Position numbers and translations under genes: made by a program | The notes under the pieces: model-generated | Seen by the model: the letters and a program-made list of their open reading frames with translations, nothing else | Told to the model about the DNA's origin: nothing | Databases searched by the model: none | In this document: one piece after another, positions 12,304 through 19,806 of the stretch | How positions within the stretch are numbered: the stretch's first letter is position 1 | Layout: every line of letters begins with the position of its first letter | Assembly (NCBI GenBank): GCA_900541135.1 | Contig: UQIG01000037.1 | Coordinates: 1-19,806, forward strand | From: an uncultured Collinsella sp. | Lineage (GTDB): Bacteria > Actinomycetota > Coriobacteriia > Coriobacteriales > Coriobacteriaceae | Direction: 5' to 3' | Length of the DNA: 19,806 bases

Positions 12304-14985
12304 TTACTCTTTTTCGACCGCGCGCATGATCGCCTTGTAGATCTCCATCAGCGGGATGATCAGGAAGGCCAGGCCCAGCGCGGCAAGAACGCCCTTGAGC
12401 TCAAGCGTCACGGGGCCAAAGAACATCTCGGCAAGCGTCGGCTGCACGGTCACGATCACCGTCAGCACCAGCGCCAGCGCGGCCGAAGCCCACAGCCACT
12501 TGTTCTGCTTCTTCATGGTGAACAGCGACGCACGACGGCTGCGCATATTGAAGCAGTGGAAAATCTCGACCATGTTGAGCGTGATGAACGCCATCATCAC
12601 GCCTTCCTCGTCGGCATTGCCGGCGATCATATCGGCGATGTGGATGTAGCCCATGTCAAAGTACACGCCCACAAAGAAGCTCGCCAGCACCAGCACGGTG
12701 ATGATCAGGCCCTGGACCACGCAGTCCAGACCCATATTGCCGGCAAAGACGCCGTCCTTGGCGTTGCGCGGCTTGCGCTTCATGATGTCGCCCTCGGCAT
12801 CCTCCATGCCCAGCGCAAGCGCGGGGAAACAGTCGGTGACCAGGTTCACCCACAGCAGCTGCACCGGCTGGAAGATGGTAAAGCCGATGAGCGTGGCGAT
12901 AAACACCGAGAAGACCTCGGCAAGGTTAGCCGAAAGCAGGAACTGGATGACCTTGCGGATGTTGTCGTAGATGCGACGGCCCTCTTCGCAGGCACCGATG
13001 ATGGTGGCGAAATTGTCGTCGGCGAGCACCATGTCGGCGACGTTCTTGGTGACGTCGGTGCCGGTGATGCCCATGCCCACGCCGATGTCGGCGCGCTTGA
13101 TGGACGGGGCGTCGTTGACGCCGTCGCCCGTCATGGCCACAATCTGGTCGCGCGACTTCCATGCCTCGACGATGCGGGTCTTGTGCTCAGGCTGGACGCG
13201 AGCGTACACGCCGTAGTCCTCGATGTGTGCGTCGAGTTCCTCGTCGCTCATGCGATCGAGGTCGGCACCGGTGATGGCCTGGCTGCGATCGGTGACGATT
13301 CCCAGCTGCTTGGCAATGGCCACGGCGGTGTCGATATGGTCACCCGTGATCATGACGGTGCGGATACCGGCGTCGTGGGCCTCGCGGATGGCGTCGGCGA
13401 CCTCGGGGCGGACAGGGTCAATCATGCCGGACAGGCCGCAGAAGACCAGGTCGTGCTCGAGCGCAGCGGGGCTGCAGTCGCTCGGGACCTCGGTGTAGGT
13501 GCGGCTTGCCAGCGCCAACACGCGCAAGGCCTCGTCGGCCATGGCCTTGTTGGCGGCCACGAGCTCGGCGCGACGCTCCTCGGTCAGGGGGACGACCCTA
13601 TCGCCCTCGTAGATGTGGGTGCACAGGCCGATTACCACGTCGGGCGCGCCCTTGGTGTACTGCTCGTACTCGCCGTCCAGGGTCTCGACGACCACGGACA
13701 TCATCTTGCGGCCCGAGTCGAACGGGGCCTCGCCCACGCGCGGGTGCTCGGCAGTCAGACCGGTGAGACCAGCCTTGCCGGCGTCGTTGACGAGCGCGCA
13801 CTCGGTCGGCTCGCCCACGGCCTCGCCCAGCTCCTCGTCCCACTGGGCGTCGGAGCAAAGGGCCATACCGGCCAGGAACTTCTCCTTAGGCGCGGCGAGC
13901 TCGTGCTTGACGACGGTCATCTTGTTTTGGGTAAGGGTGCCGGTCTTGTCGGAGCAGATGGTCTGCGTACAGCCGAGAGTCTCGACGGCAGAGAGCTTGC
14001 GGATGATTGCCTGGCGCTTGGCCATCTTGGTCACGCCGAGCGACAGCACGATGGTCACGACGGCGACCAGGCCCTCGGGGATGGCAGCGACGGCGAGCGA
14101 GACGGCGACCATAAAGGTGTCGAGCAGGGCAGTCGGGTCGGTAAGGACGTTGCCTACGCCGTGGCGGATGATGTCGACGCCAAAGATCACAACGCAGATG
14201 ACGATCACCATGATGGTAAGGATGCGGCTGAGCTCGGCAAGCTTCACCTGCAGCGGCGTAAGCTCTTCCTTGGCCTCGGCCAGGGCGCCGGCGATCTTGC
14301 CCATCTCGGTATCCATGCCGGTACCGACCACGACGGCGCGGCCGCGGCCGTACACCACGGTGGAGCCCATGTAGCACATGTTCTTGCGGTCGCCGAGCGG
14401 CACGTCATCGGTGCCCGCGGCAAGCTCGATCACGTTGGCGTGCTTCTCTACGGGCACGGACTCGCCGGTGAGTGCGGCCTCTTCGATCTTCATCGTGGCG
14501 CTCTCGAGCACGCGGCAGTCGGCCGGGACGGAGTCGCCCGCCTCGAGCATGATCACGTCACCGGGGACGAGCTCGGCGCTCGGCAGGTGCACGAGCTTGC
14601 CGTCGCGCAGCACCTTGGACTGCGCCGCGCTCATCTCCTGCAGGGCCTCGAGAGCCTCCTCGCTCTTGGCTTCCTGGACCACGCCCAGCACCGAGTTGAC
14701 GATAACGACGAACATGATGATGGCGACATCGGCAAAGTCCGCCTCGCCCTTGACCAGGCCCGTGAGCGCGCTGATAACCGCGGCTGCGATCAGCATGATG
14801 ACCATGGGATCTGCCATCTGCTCAAAGAAGCGCTTCCACAGCGGCGTCTTCTCGGCTTCCTCGAGCTTGTTAGGGCCTGTCTTAGCGAGGCGCGACGACG
14901 CCTCGTCGTCGCTCAGGCCGAGGTTCTCATCGACACCTTGGTCGCTGAGCACCTCCGCCGCGGCGGACAGGTATTCCTTTTGCAT
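12304..14985 (-). CDS. P2A-type calcium-transporting ATPase
   Basis: This 893-aa cation pump matches the SERCA/PMR1-like P2A group that exports Ca2+ from the cytoplasm. The phosphorylated Asp is D346 in DKTGTLTQNK, the actuator motif TGES is at 173-176, and PEGL in M4 is at 303-306. The nucleotide and hinge motifs KGAPDVVI, MITGDHIDTA and TGDGVNDAPSIKRADIG are present. Ion-site residues follow SERCA: Glu in M4 (PEGL), Asn and Glu in M5 (SANLAEVF), and Asn, Thr and Asp in M6 (NLVTDCFPALALGMED), which favours Ca2+ over Mn2+ or Na+, though substrate is inferred. Ten membrane segments are expected and the length is normal. AGGAGGGG seven bases before the ATG supports the start. It is transcribed alone, divergently from pyk. 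Confidence 0.93.
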   Translation of the reverse strand: MQKEYLSAAAEVLSDQGVDENLGLSDDEASSRLAKTGPNKLEEAEKTPLWKRFFEQMADPMVIMLIAAAVISALTGLVKGEADFADVAIIMFVVIVNSVLGVVQEAKSEEALEALQEMSAAQSKVLRDGKLVHLPSAELVPGDVIMLEAGDSVPADCRVLESATMKIEEAALTGESVPVEKHANVIELAAGTDDVPLGDRKNMCYMGSTVVYGRGRAVVVGTGMDTEMGKIAGALAEAKEELTPLQVKLAELSRILTIMVIVICVVIFGVDIIRHGVGNVLTDPTALLDTFMVAVSLAVAAIPEGLVAVVTIVLSLGVTKMAKRQAIIRKLSAVETLGCTQTICSDKTGTLTQNKMTVVKHELAAPKEKFLAGMALCSDAQWDEELGEAVGEPTECALVNDAGKAGLTGLTAEHPRVGEAPFDSGRKMMSVVVETLDGEYEQYTKGAPDVVIGLCTHIYEGDRVVPLTEERRAELVAANKAMADEALRVLALASRTYTEVPSDCSPAALEHDLVFCGLSGMIDPVRPEVADAIREAHDAGIRTVMITGDHIDTAVAIAKQLGIVTDRSQAITGADLDRMSDEELDAHIEDYGVYARVQPEHKTRIVEAWKSRDQIVAMTGDGVNDAPSIKRADIGVGMGITGTDVTKNVADMVLADDNFATIIGACEEGRRIYDNIRKVIQFLLSANLAEVFSVFIATLIGFTIFQPVQLLWVNLVTDCFPALALGMEDAEGDIMKRKPRNAKDGVFAGNMGLDCVVQGLIITVLVLASFFVGVYFDMGYIHIADMIAGNADEEGVMMAFITLNMVEIFHCFNMRSRRASLFTMKKQNKWLWASAALALVLTVIVTVQPTLAEMFFGPVTLELKGVLAALGLAFLIIPLMEIYKAIMRAVEKE

Positions 14986-15426
14986 ATAGAGTCCCCTCCT
15001 GGGATTCGGGCCACTCAGCAGATTGATGCCCGATCATAATTCCCAGGAGAAGGGCAAGGGCTCATCAAGGCTGCCGTGCTGAGCGGCAGTTGATAGTGGA
15101 GCTATGGTACCCCAAAGCGGCGCGTCTAGCCAAAACATTCCAATTGGAAACACGGCTCGAGTGCAACGATGCAGACCGTGTGATGCTCAACATTGATAAA
15201 ACGTTTTTTCTTCGGCGCATCGTCAAATTGAAATATCGCCCAGATAGCAGCGGTTAGAACGGTTGGTAAAGTTTTTGCATATACCGTTTTTCCGCAAAAA
15301 ATGAACTTCTAATTCGGCATACGGTCGATTTTTTGGGGTATTCGGACGCCATTTCGTTATAATCAACTCGGTTTTATTTCTTATGGTTTATCTATCAGCG
15401 CAAGACGATGTCAGATGGAGGTCTGA
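14986..15426. promoter_or_regulatory. Divergent intergenic region between ATPase and pyruvate kinase genes
   Basis: This AT-richer 440-bp gap contains no gene I can support. Visible items are: a -10-like TATGAT for the ATPase gene (15038-15033, minus) without a good -35; a hairpin CTGCCG/CGGCAG (15071-15089), extended by ATCAA/TTGAT outside it; a perfect 12-bp palindrome TTCCAATTGGAA (15138-15149); an inverted pair ACACGG/CCGTGT (15150-15155, 15176-15181); TTTTTGC/GCAAAAA flanking the ATACCG stretch (about 15272-15300); and the pyk -10 box. The length and the number of symmetric sites suggest regulated transcription. Confidence 0.5.
15333..15363 (+). promoter_or_regulatory. Promoter of pyruvate kinase gene
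   Basis: A consensus -10 box TATAAT lies at 15358-15363, with transcription expected near 15370 and a leader of about 57 bases. The -35 region is weak (TTGGGG at 15333-15338, 19-bp spacer), so an activator may be needed. Confidence 0.6.
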
Positions 15427-16887
15427 ATGTACAAGCGCACTAAGATTGTATGCACCATGGGTCCCGCCTGCGATAGCGACGAGACCATCCGCGAGATGAT
15501 CAAGGCGGGCATGAACGTCGCCCGTTTTAACTTCTCGCACGGCTCCTACGACGAGCACCACGGTCGCATCGAGCGCGTCCGTCGTATTTCCAAGGAGCTC
15601 GGTATGCCCGTCGGCATCCTGCTCGACACCAAGGGCCCCGAGGTCCGCACCGGTCTTCTGGTCGATGGCAAGAAGGTTGCCGTCAAGACCGGCGACAAGA
15701 TCGTCGTCACCGCTCAGCCCACGACCGAGGATTTCCACGGCACCGCTGAGCACATCTCCCTCGACTACCTGGCTCTGCCCTCCGAGGTCGAGAAGGGCTC
15801 CCTCATCCTGATCGATGACGGCCTGGTTGCCCTCGAGGTCGAGTCCGTCGACGGCCAGGACATGACCTGCGTCGTCAAGAACGACGGCCTGATCGGCGAG
15901 CGCAAGGGCGTCAACATGCCCAACGTCAACATCTCGCTGCCCGCTATCACCGAGCGCGATCGTCAGGACATCCTCTTTGGCCTGACCGAGAACATCGACT
16001 ACATCGCCGCTTCCTTCATCCGCGACGGCGAGTCCGTCCGCGGTATCCGCGAGCTTTGCCGTGGGAACGGTGGCGAGCACGTGACGATCTTCCCGAAGAT
16101 CGAGTGCGCCCTGGGCGTCGAGAACTTCGATGAGATCCTCGAGGCATCCGACGGCATCATGGTCGCCCGTGGCGACCTGGGCATCGAGATCAAGCCCGAG
16201 CTCGTTCCCCACATCCAGAAGGAGATCATCGCCAAGTGCAACGCGGCCTACAAGCCCGTCATCACCGCTACGCAGATGCTCGACTCCATGCAGCAGAACC
16301 CGCGCCCGACGCGCGCCGAGGTTGCCGACGTTGCTAACGCCATCTACGACGGCACCGACGCCGTCATGCTGTCCGGCGAGTCCGCTGCCGGTAAGTACCC
16401 GGTTGAGGCCGTCAAGATGCAGGCCAGCATTGCTCTCGAGACCGAGAAGTACCTCCCGGCTCACGCTCCGCTCGAGGTTCCGGCTGACGCTCACGGCACC
16501 CGCGTTGTCAACAACGTTGTGGGTATGTCCGCTGTGAACATGGCTACCACCGTTGGCGCCAAGTGCATCACCGTGCCGACGACCACCGGCCGTACTGCTC
16601 GCCTGATCTCGCACTTCCGTCCCAACATGCCGATCTGCGCGTTCTCCCGCCACGAGTGGGCCGTCCAGCAGATGATCATGTACTGGGGCGTTATCCCGCA
16701 CCAGGCCGAGATTACCCAGGGCACCGTCAACGGCACGATCGTCAAGGCGATCGAGACCGCTAAGGAGCTCGGCTACGTCGAGGCCGGCGACCTGACCGTC
16801 GCCACCGCTGGCGATCCCCGCATGAGCGTCCAGCTCGAGGACAAGGTCTCCTCGACCAACGTTGCTTACGTCGCTCAGGTGCGCTAA
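15427..16887 (+). CDS. pyk: Pyruvate kinase
   Basis: This 486-aa glycolytic enzyme converts phosphoenolpyruvate and ADP to pyruvate and ATP in the cytoplasm. Signature elements are RFNFSHG (33-39), LDTKGPEVRTG (66-76), the active-site lysine in IFPKIE (K224), MVARGDLGIE (245-254) and TATQMLDSM (280-288). The length is typical, and the protein lacks the extra C-terminal PEP-utiliser domain found in some Bacillus enzymes. A C-terminal allosteric domain is present (about 350-486). GGAGG stands seven bases before the ATG. Codon use is strongly biased to C-ending codons, as expected of a highly expressed gene. It is monocistronic, with its own promoter and terminator. Confidence 0.98.
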   Translation: MYKRTKIVCTMGPACDSDETIREMIKAGMNVARFNFSHGSYDEHHGRIERVRRISKELGMPVGILLDTKGPEVRTGLLVDGKKVAVKTGDKIVVTAQPTTEDFHGTAEHISLDYLALPSEVEKGSLILIDDGLVALEVESVDGQDMTCVVKNDGLIGERKGVNMPNVNISLPAITERDRQDILFGLTENIDYIAASFIRDGESVRGIRELCRGNGGEHVTIFPKIECALGVENFDEILEASDGIMVARGDLGIEIKPELVPHIQKEIIAKCNAAYKPVITATQMLDSMQQNPRPTRAEVADVANAIYDGTDAVMLSGESAAGKYPVEAVKMQASIALETEKYLPAHAPLEVPADAHGTRVVNNVVGMSAVNMATTVGAKCITVPTTTGRTARLISHFRPNMPICAFSRHEWAVQQMIMYWGVIPHQAEITQGTVNGTIVKAIETAKELGYVEAGDLTVATAGDPRMSVQLEDKVSSTNVAYVAQVR

Positions 16888-16918
16888 ATCGCACTTGCAA
16901 GCACACTTGCATTGCAAA

Positions 16919-16953
16919 GGGCCCGGAAGGCTTTGCCTTCCGGGCCCTTTTTT
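16919..16953 (+). terminator. Rho-independent terminator of pyk
   Basis: A perfect 13-bp stem (16919-16931 with 16935-16947) closes a TTT loop and is followed by six T. It ends the pyk transcript 31 bases after the stop codon. The complementary strand has only three T after the stem, so termination in the other direction would be weaker. Confidence 0.97.
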
Positions 16954-16986
16954 AGGACCTACTTCATATGCCGCTTCATCGATTTG

Positions 16987-17093
16987 TGATCAGTCGCGAA
17001 CCTTTCCGATGCCGAGCGTACCACCGAAGATGCCCTGCGACGGGAGCTGTTGGTCAATTGGGATGAACTGTTCACCGTTAAGCCGGCCGGCTA
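16987..17093 (+). pseudogene. Possible gene remnant (C-terminal fragment) downstream of pyk
   Basis: Between the pyk terminator and the convergent phospholipase-family gene, one plus-strand frame reads SVANLSDAERTTEDALRREL then LVNWDELFTVKPAG and a stop at 17091-17093. It begins after a TGA and has no start codon or ribosome binding site. Composition looks protein-like (amphipathic, acidic), so it may be the tail of a decayed gene. The stretch is only about 34 codons and could be chance; I cannot name a family. Confidence 0.25.
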
Positions 17094-17939
17094 GCAGCTA
17101 GCAATCAGGGGGACTGCGGGAACGCCAGAAGCGGCAACGCGAGCCGCAAAGCCCGCCTCGGTCAGCTCGATGACCTCGGTAAACGTTGCGTCGAAGAATT
17201 TCTCGGTCAGCAGGCGGTATGGCGGATGGTCGGGCTCGCCGGGGTTTTCGCGCACGATCTCGTGCATAACGCCGATGGTCTTGAGCACATACTCCTTATG
17301 GATGGGATACTGCCCAAAACGCGTCGCCGCAGTATACAGGCGATCGGTCGCGCGCGGAATCGAAACAATGCCGAGCGTCTTGCCAAACCAGTCAAAGTCG
17401 CCTTGCTTTTTAATGCGGAACTCCTCGCACGGCTTGCCGCCGTGCGCCTCCAGGTACTGATTCACGCGCGTATTCCATACGGTATCGGCCACCAGATGCG
17501 ACCAGACACCCAGTGTCAAATCGAGCAACGACTGCGCCACATCTTCGGATGCAAGCGAGAACTCACAGGCGCCGGGACCGGCAACCGGCTCGGCATCCCT
17601 GTAGCGCTGGGGATAGTGCACGCGATTCAGTCGCTCGCGCTCATCGACAATCGAGGTGGCCGCGGCTGGCGCACCGGTGGGCGAACTTTTAAGCAACGGT
17701 GCCACATAGGTATCCCAGAACTCATGCTCACGAGGCTTAGGGATAGGCTCGGGCTTTGCAAAGTGCGTAATGCGGTACGGGATGGGATCGGCGATGCCAG
17801 GGACCATATAGCCCACGAAGATATCCGGAACCACGCAGCCAAACAAAAAGGCATTGCGGTCGCGCACGCTATTGGCAAGCGCACCGGTGCGCTCCAGCAA
17901 ACGCTCCGTCTGAGCGATATGAATGTTCCAGCTTGGCAT
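17091..17939 (-). CDS. Zinc-dependent phospholipase C family protein
   Basis: This 282-aa protein starts with MPSWNIHIAQTERLL, followed by GCVVPDIFVGY (34-44), THF (58-60) and a later HLVADTVWN segment. This His/Asp pattern matches the zinc-dependent phospholipase C/P1 nuclease-like fold (Zn_dep_PLPC), where His and Asp residues bind metal. No signal peptide is visible, so it is probably cytoplasmic, unlike the secreted clostridial toxin relatives; its substrate is unknown. I chose ATG at 17939 because the family starts with MPSW-like sequence and GGGGGTGG precedes it; an in-frame ATG lies at 17951. A TATAGT box (17971-17966) may be its promoter. It converges with pyk and has no evident terminator of its own. 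Confidence 0.75.
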   Translation of the reverse strand: MPSWNIHIAQTERLLERTGALANSVRDRNAFLFGCVVPDIFVGYMVPGIADPIPYRITHFAKPEPIPKPREHEFWDTYVAPLLKSSPTGAPAAATSIVDERERLNRVHYPQRYRDAEPVAGPGACEFSLASEDVAQSLLDLTLGVWSHLVADTVWNTRVNQYLEAHGGKPCEEFRIKKQGDFDWFGKTLGIVSIPRATDRLYTAATRFGQYPIHKEYVLKTIGVMHEIVRENPGEPDHPPYRLLTEKFFDATFTEVIELTEAGFAARVAASGVPAVPLIASC

Positions 17940-17983
17940 AGCCACCCCCATAAAAAACCTGGATAACTATACCATCACGGCAA

Positions 17984-17999
17984 AGCCGCGCGGGCGGCT
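17984..17999 (-). terminator. Weak terminator-like hairpin after cbiO
   Basis: AGCCGC-CCGC-GCGGCT forms a 6-bp GC stem 21 bases past the cbiO stop on the minus strand, followed by only TTT. It may attenuate read-through into the phospholipase-family gene. Confidence 0.35.
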
Positions 18000-18019
18000 A
18001 CGCACGCTCTACGCAGCAA

Positions 18020-18814
18020 CTAGTCCGTAGCACCGCTTTCGGTTCCATACGACGGCGAAGGCGCCTCGATCACATGGTGATATCGATCGATATAGATTGC
18101 ACGGGCACCCAGGCGTCGCACCAAATCCTGGTGATGTGTGCTCATCAAGACCGTCTTACCCGCCGCGACGTAGGCCAGCAAGAAGTTGACCACAATGTCG
18201 CATGAATCCTCGTCGAGCCCATTGGTAGGCTCGTCGAGGACCAAGATATCCGGGTTCATCGACACCACCGCAGCCAGCGCAACGCGCTTCTTTTGCCCGC
18301 CCGAGAGCTGATAGGGAGAGGCGTCGGCAAGGTCGGCAACCTGGAACAGCCCCATGGCATCGCGCACGCGGCGCTCGAGCTCGTCTGCCGGCAGCCCCAT
18401 CTGCGCGGGACCAAAAGCAACTTCCTCGCCCACCGTAGCGCAGAACAGCTGAGCATCGGCATTCTGAAACACAAAACCTACGCGCTGATGAAAACGCTGA
18501 GCGGCCGCGGAATCCTTTAGAAACGCCTCATCGATCACGTGCCCGTCAAACAGGTATGCCCCTGCATCCACGAGTTCAAGGCCGTTAATAAGACGCATAA
18601 TCGTCGTCTTGCCGCAGCCGTTGGGACCGAGCAGGGCAACGAGTTCACCACGGTCCACGCGCAGCGAAACGCCGTCGACCACCGTATGGCCCGCATAGGA
18701 AAACACCACGTCGCGAAACTCGATGAGCGGCGTTGCCTCGGCGCCAACAGCACCGCTCGCGCCCATCGCGTCATTTGTATCGTTTGCCAAAACGTCGCCC
18801 TTCCCCATTTGCAT
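18020..18814 (-). CDS. cbiO: CbiO-like ECF transporter ATPase
   Basis: This 264-aa ABC ATPase energises an energy-coupling-factor importer at the cytoplasmic face. Its motifs are Walker A GPNGCGKTT (63-71), Q-loop FQNADAQLF (Gln 117), which is the ECF-type QNxDxQLF, signature LSGGQKKR (170-177), Walker B ILVLDEP (190-196) and switch His 227 in STHHQD. About 28 polar residues precede the domain. The gene follows the EcfT gene by 22 bases, in the order expected of cbiMNQO operons. The substrate is inferred as cobalt or nickel from this arrangement; biotin or another vitamin is possible. A second in-frame ATG two codons on (18808) has better spacing to GGGG and may be the real start. Confidence 0.9.
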   Translation of the reverse strand: MQMGKGDVLANDTNDAMGASGAVGAEATPLIEFRDVVFSYAGHTVVDGVSLRVDRGELVALLGPNGCGKTTIMRLINGLELVDAGAYLFDGHVIDEAFLKDSAAAQRFHQRVGFVFQNADAQLFCATVGEEVAFGPAQMGLPADELERRVRDAMGLFQVADLADASPYQLSGGQKKRVALAAVVSMNPDILVLDEPTNGLDEDSCDIVVNFLLAYVAAGKTVLMSTHHQDLVRRLGARAIYIDRYHHVIEAPSPSYGTESGATD

Positions 18815-18836
18815 CCCCAGTCGGAACCAGCAGCGC

Positions 18837-19673
18837 CTACAGCACGGCGCACAACACTGTCAGCAGCGCCACGCCGGCCGCATAGGCCGCATCGCGCCAG
18901 CCAAACCTGGCGCGCGCGGGAGCCGGATACGCACCGGCAAAGCCGCGGCAAAGCATAGCCTCGTCCATCGCGCGGCTGCATTTCATCGCCTTGATAAAGG
19001 TCATGCCCATGATACCCGCGATCGAATCGGTACGCGAAAATCCCTCGGGCGCACGGCCAACGCTGCGCAGCATGACCGATTCGCACAGATCGTGCGCCGT
19101 ACGACCCAGCACCTCGATGTGCTTGAGCGCCATATCAAACGTAAAGATAACTTCGTCGGGTAGATGCAGCATCTTGAGCGCCGCCGACATGCGGCTCCAC
19201 GTGAGGGTCCACGAAACGCCCAGCACCAGCGACACATTAATGAAGGTCTTGAGCGCAATCTTGAGCATGGCGCCCGTAGCGGAAGCACCCAGCAGCAGGG
19301 CAGGCAGCGCCAAAACCACTGCGAGCCCCGCGGCGCCAAGCGCCGGCACAAAGGTCGCGCGCAGCCCGCGTACGGGACGCACGGCAACGAGCACCAGCGC
19401 AATGGCCGCCATCAACATGAGGTACAGCGGGCTTTGTGTCAGGCACACGCACAGGACGCAAACGAATATCCCCACCAGGCGCACCGGAGCCGAAACGCAA
19501 GAAAGGGCGCGGTCGACCATCGACCCGCCCTCGTGCGCGCCTCCACCCAGGCGAACCCGCTCAAGCAGGCTCGCCAGGTGCAGGACGTTCTTTTGCATCA
19601 CGCGATGACGAGCGCCCGTGGGCTCGTATCGCTCCTCGGCCGCAAGCCAGCTAGGCAGCTCGACCATCGCCAT
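18837..19673 (-). CDS. cbiQ: CbiQ/EcfT energy-coupling factor transmembrane subunit
   Basis: This 278-aa protein has four to five membrane segments: two near residues 62-96, one near 105-128, one around 135-155 and a last one at the C-terminus. Between them lies a long cytoplasmic region that includes MSAALKMLHLPDEVIFTFDMALKHIEVLG and MDEAMLCRGFAG, the latter matching the ARG-type coupling motif that contacts the ATPase. The first 50 residues are a soluble extension with a basic stretch, longer than in many CbiQ proteins. The ATG at 19673 overlaps the end of the upstream component by 23 bases; GGAG precedes it, and the ATG two codons later is an alternative start. Confidence 0.88.
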   Translation of the reverse strand: MAMVELPSWLAAEERYEPTGARHRVMQKNVLHLASLLERVRLGGGAHEGGSMVDRALSCVSAPVRLVGIFVCVLCVCLTQSPLYLMLMAAIALVLVAVRPVRGLRATFVPALGAAGLAVVLALPALLLGASATGAMLKIALKTFINVSLVLGVSWTLTWSRMSAALKMLHLPDEVIFTFDMALKHIEVLGRTAHDLCESVMLRSVGRAPEGFSRTDSIAGIMGMTFIKAMKCSRAMDEAMLCRGFAGAYPAPARARFGWRDAAYAAGVALLTVLCAVL

Positions 19674-19806
19674 GGGCTCCGCTTTCCTTGACCGTCAGCG
19701 AGATCAGACGGAATGCGATGGTGAGCACCGCCACGCCAATCACGCCGGACAGGATATACATGGCAGCCTGACCGGCAAAGCCGAGACCCTGCTCCTCGGA
19801 ATAGGC
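19651..19806 (-). CDS. C-terminal fragment of an ECF membrane component (CbiM/CbiN-like), cut by the window edge
   Basis: The minus strand at the right edge reads AYSEEQGLGFAGQAAMYILS followed by GVIGVAVLTIAFRLI and a short polar tail ending in TAG at 19653-19651, 51 codons in all. One membrane helix is visible, then a basic and acidic tail. Its place directly before cbiQ with overlap suggests the substrate-binding CbiM or its CbiN/PDGLE-type extension, which ends in a single helix of this sort. The identity rests mainly on position, since the N-terminal part lies outside the window. Confidence 0.65.
   Translation of the reverse strand, partial: AYSEEQGLGFAGQAAMYILSGVIGVAVLTIAFRLISLTVKESGAHGDGRAA

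Noticed and set aside
12049..15039. A 996-codon open frame on the plus strand
   Set aside because: It lies opposite the calcium ATPase gene, whose motifs are complete. The antisense translation is a His/Asp/Gly-rich mixture without domains and is a by-product of GC-rich codon bias.
15388..16917. A 509-codon open frame on the minus strand
   Set aside because: It is the antisense shadow of pyruvate kinase; no ribosome binding site or domain is visible.

Overview
The window is a GC-rich bacterial chromosomal segment with compact, overlapping genes. A monoderm actinobacterium of the Coriobacteriia, probably a Collinsella-like gut organism, fits best. This taxon is an inference from GC content, gene style and a Tad locus without a visible secretin; no marker gene here proves it.

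Layout. (1) 1-419: a tRNA-Phe gene (minus strand) with a promoter, an AT-rich upstream element and a terminator. Next to it is a second copy of its 3' end plus terminator, separated by a cluster of GC-rich hairpins. (2) 420-970: a two-gene toxin-antitoxin-like module (minus). (3) 1029-10619: one long minus-strand run of eleven tightly overlapping genes encoding a Tad/Flp type IVc pilus. In transcription order these are CpaB-like, TadZ/CpaE-like, TadA ATPase, TadB, TadC, Flp pilin, an unknown membrane-anchored protein, a short TadE-like pseudopilin, TadE, a large TadG-like protein, a third TadE-like pseudopilin and, last, a DUF192 protein (twelve if the DUF192 gene is counted). (4) 10820-12056: RsgA, a ribosome-assembly GTPase, with its own terminator. 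(5) 12105-14985: a SERCA-type P2A calcium ATPase whose 3' region holds a long bulged palindrome and a clean terminator. (6) 14986-15426: a divergent promoter region. (7) 15427-16953: pyruvate kinase on the plus strand with a strong terminator. (8) 17091-17939: a zinc-dependent phospholipase C-family protein (minus). (9) 18020-19806: an ECF-type (probably cobalt/nickel) transporter operon: the C-terminus of an upstream membrane component, the EcfT/CbiQ transmembrane subunit and the CbiO ATPase (minus).

How the parts work together. The Tad genes form a complete cytoplasmic and inner-membrane machine: TadZ localises it, TadA powers it, TadB/TadC form the platform, Flp is the fibre and the TadE/TadG-like proteins are minor components. 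No prepilin peptidase (TadV) and no secretin (RcpA/CpaC) are present. The peptidase must lie elsewhere, and a missing secretin is expected for a single-membrane cell. All four pilin-like proteins share the same processing-site pattern, A-Q-x-T-[V/T]-E, so one peptidase could process them all. The remaining genes are housekeeping or transport and show no functional tie to the pilus.

The least explained parts are the tRNA-Phe repeat/hairpin block, the 95-nt bulged palindrome after the calcium ATPase gene, the 187-aa unknown protein inside the pilus operon, the cysteine-rich TadG-like protein and the DUF192 gene coupled to the end of the pilus operon. I see no CRISPR array, insertion sequence, prophage or clearly new defence system.
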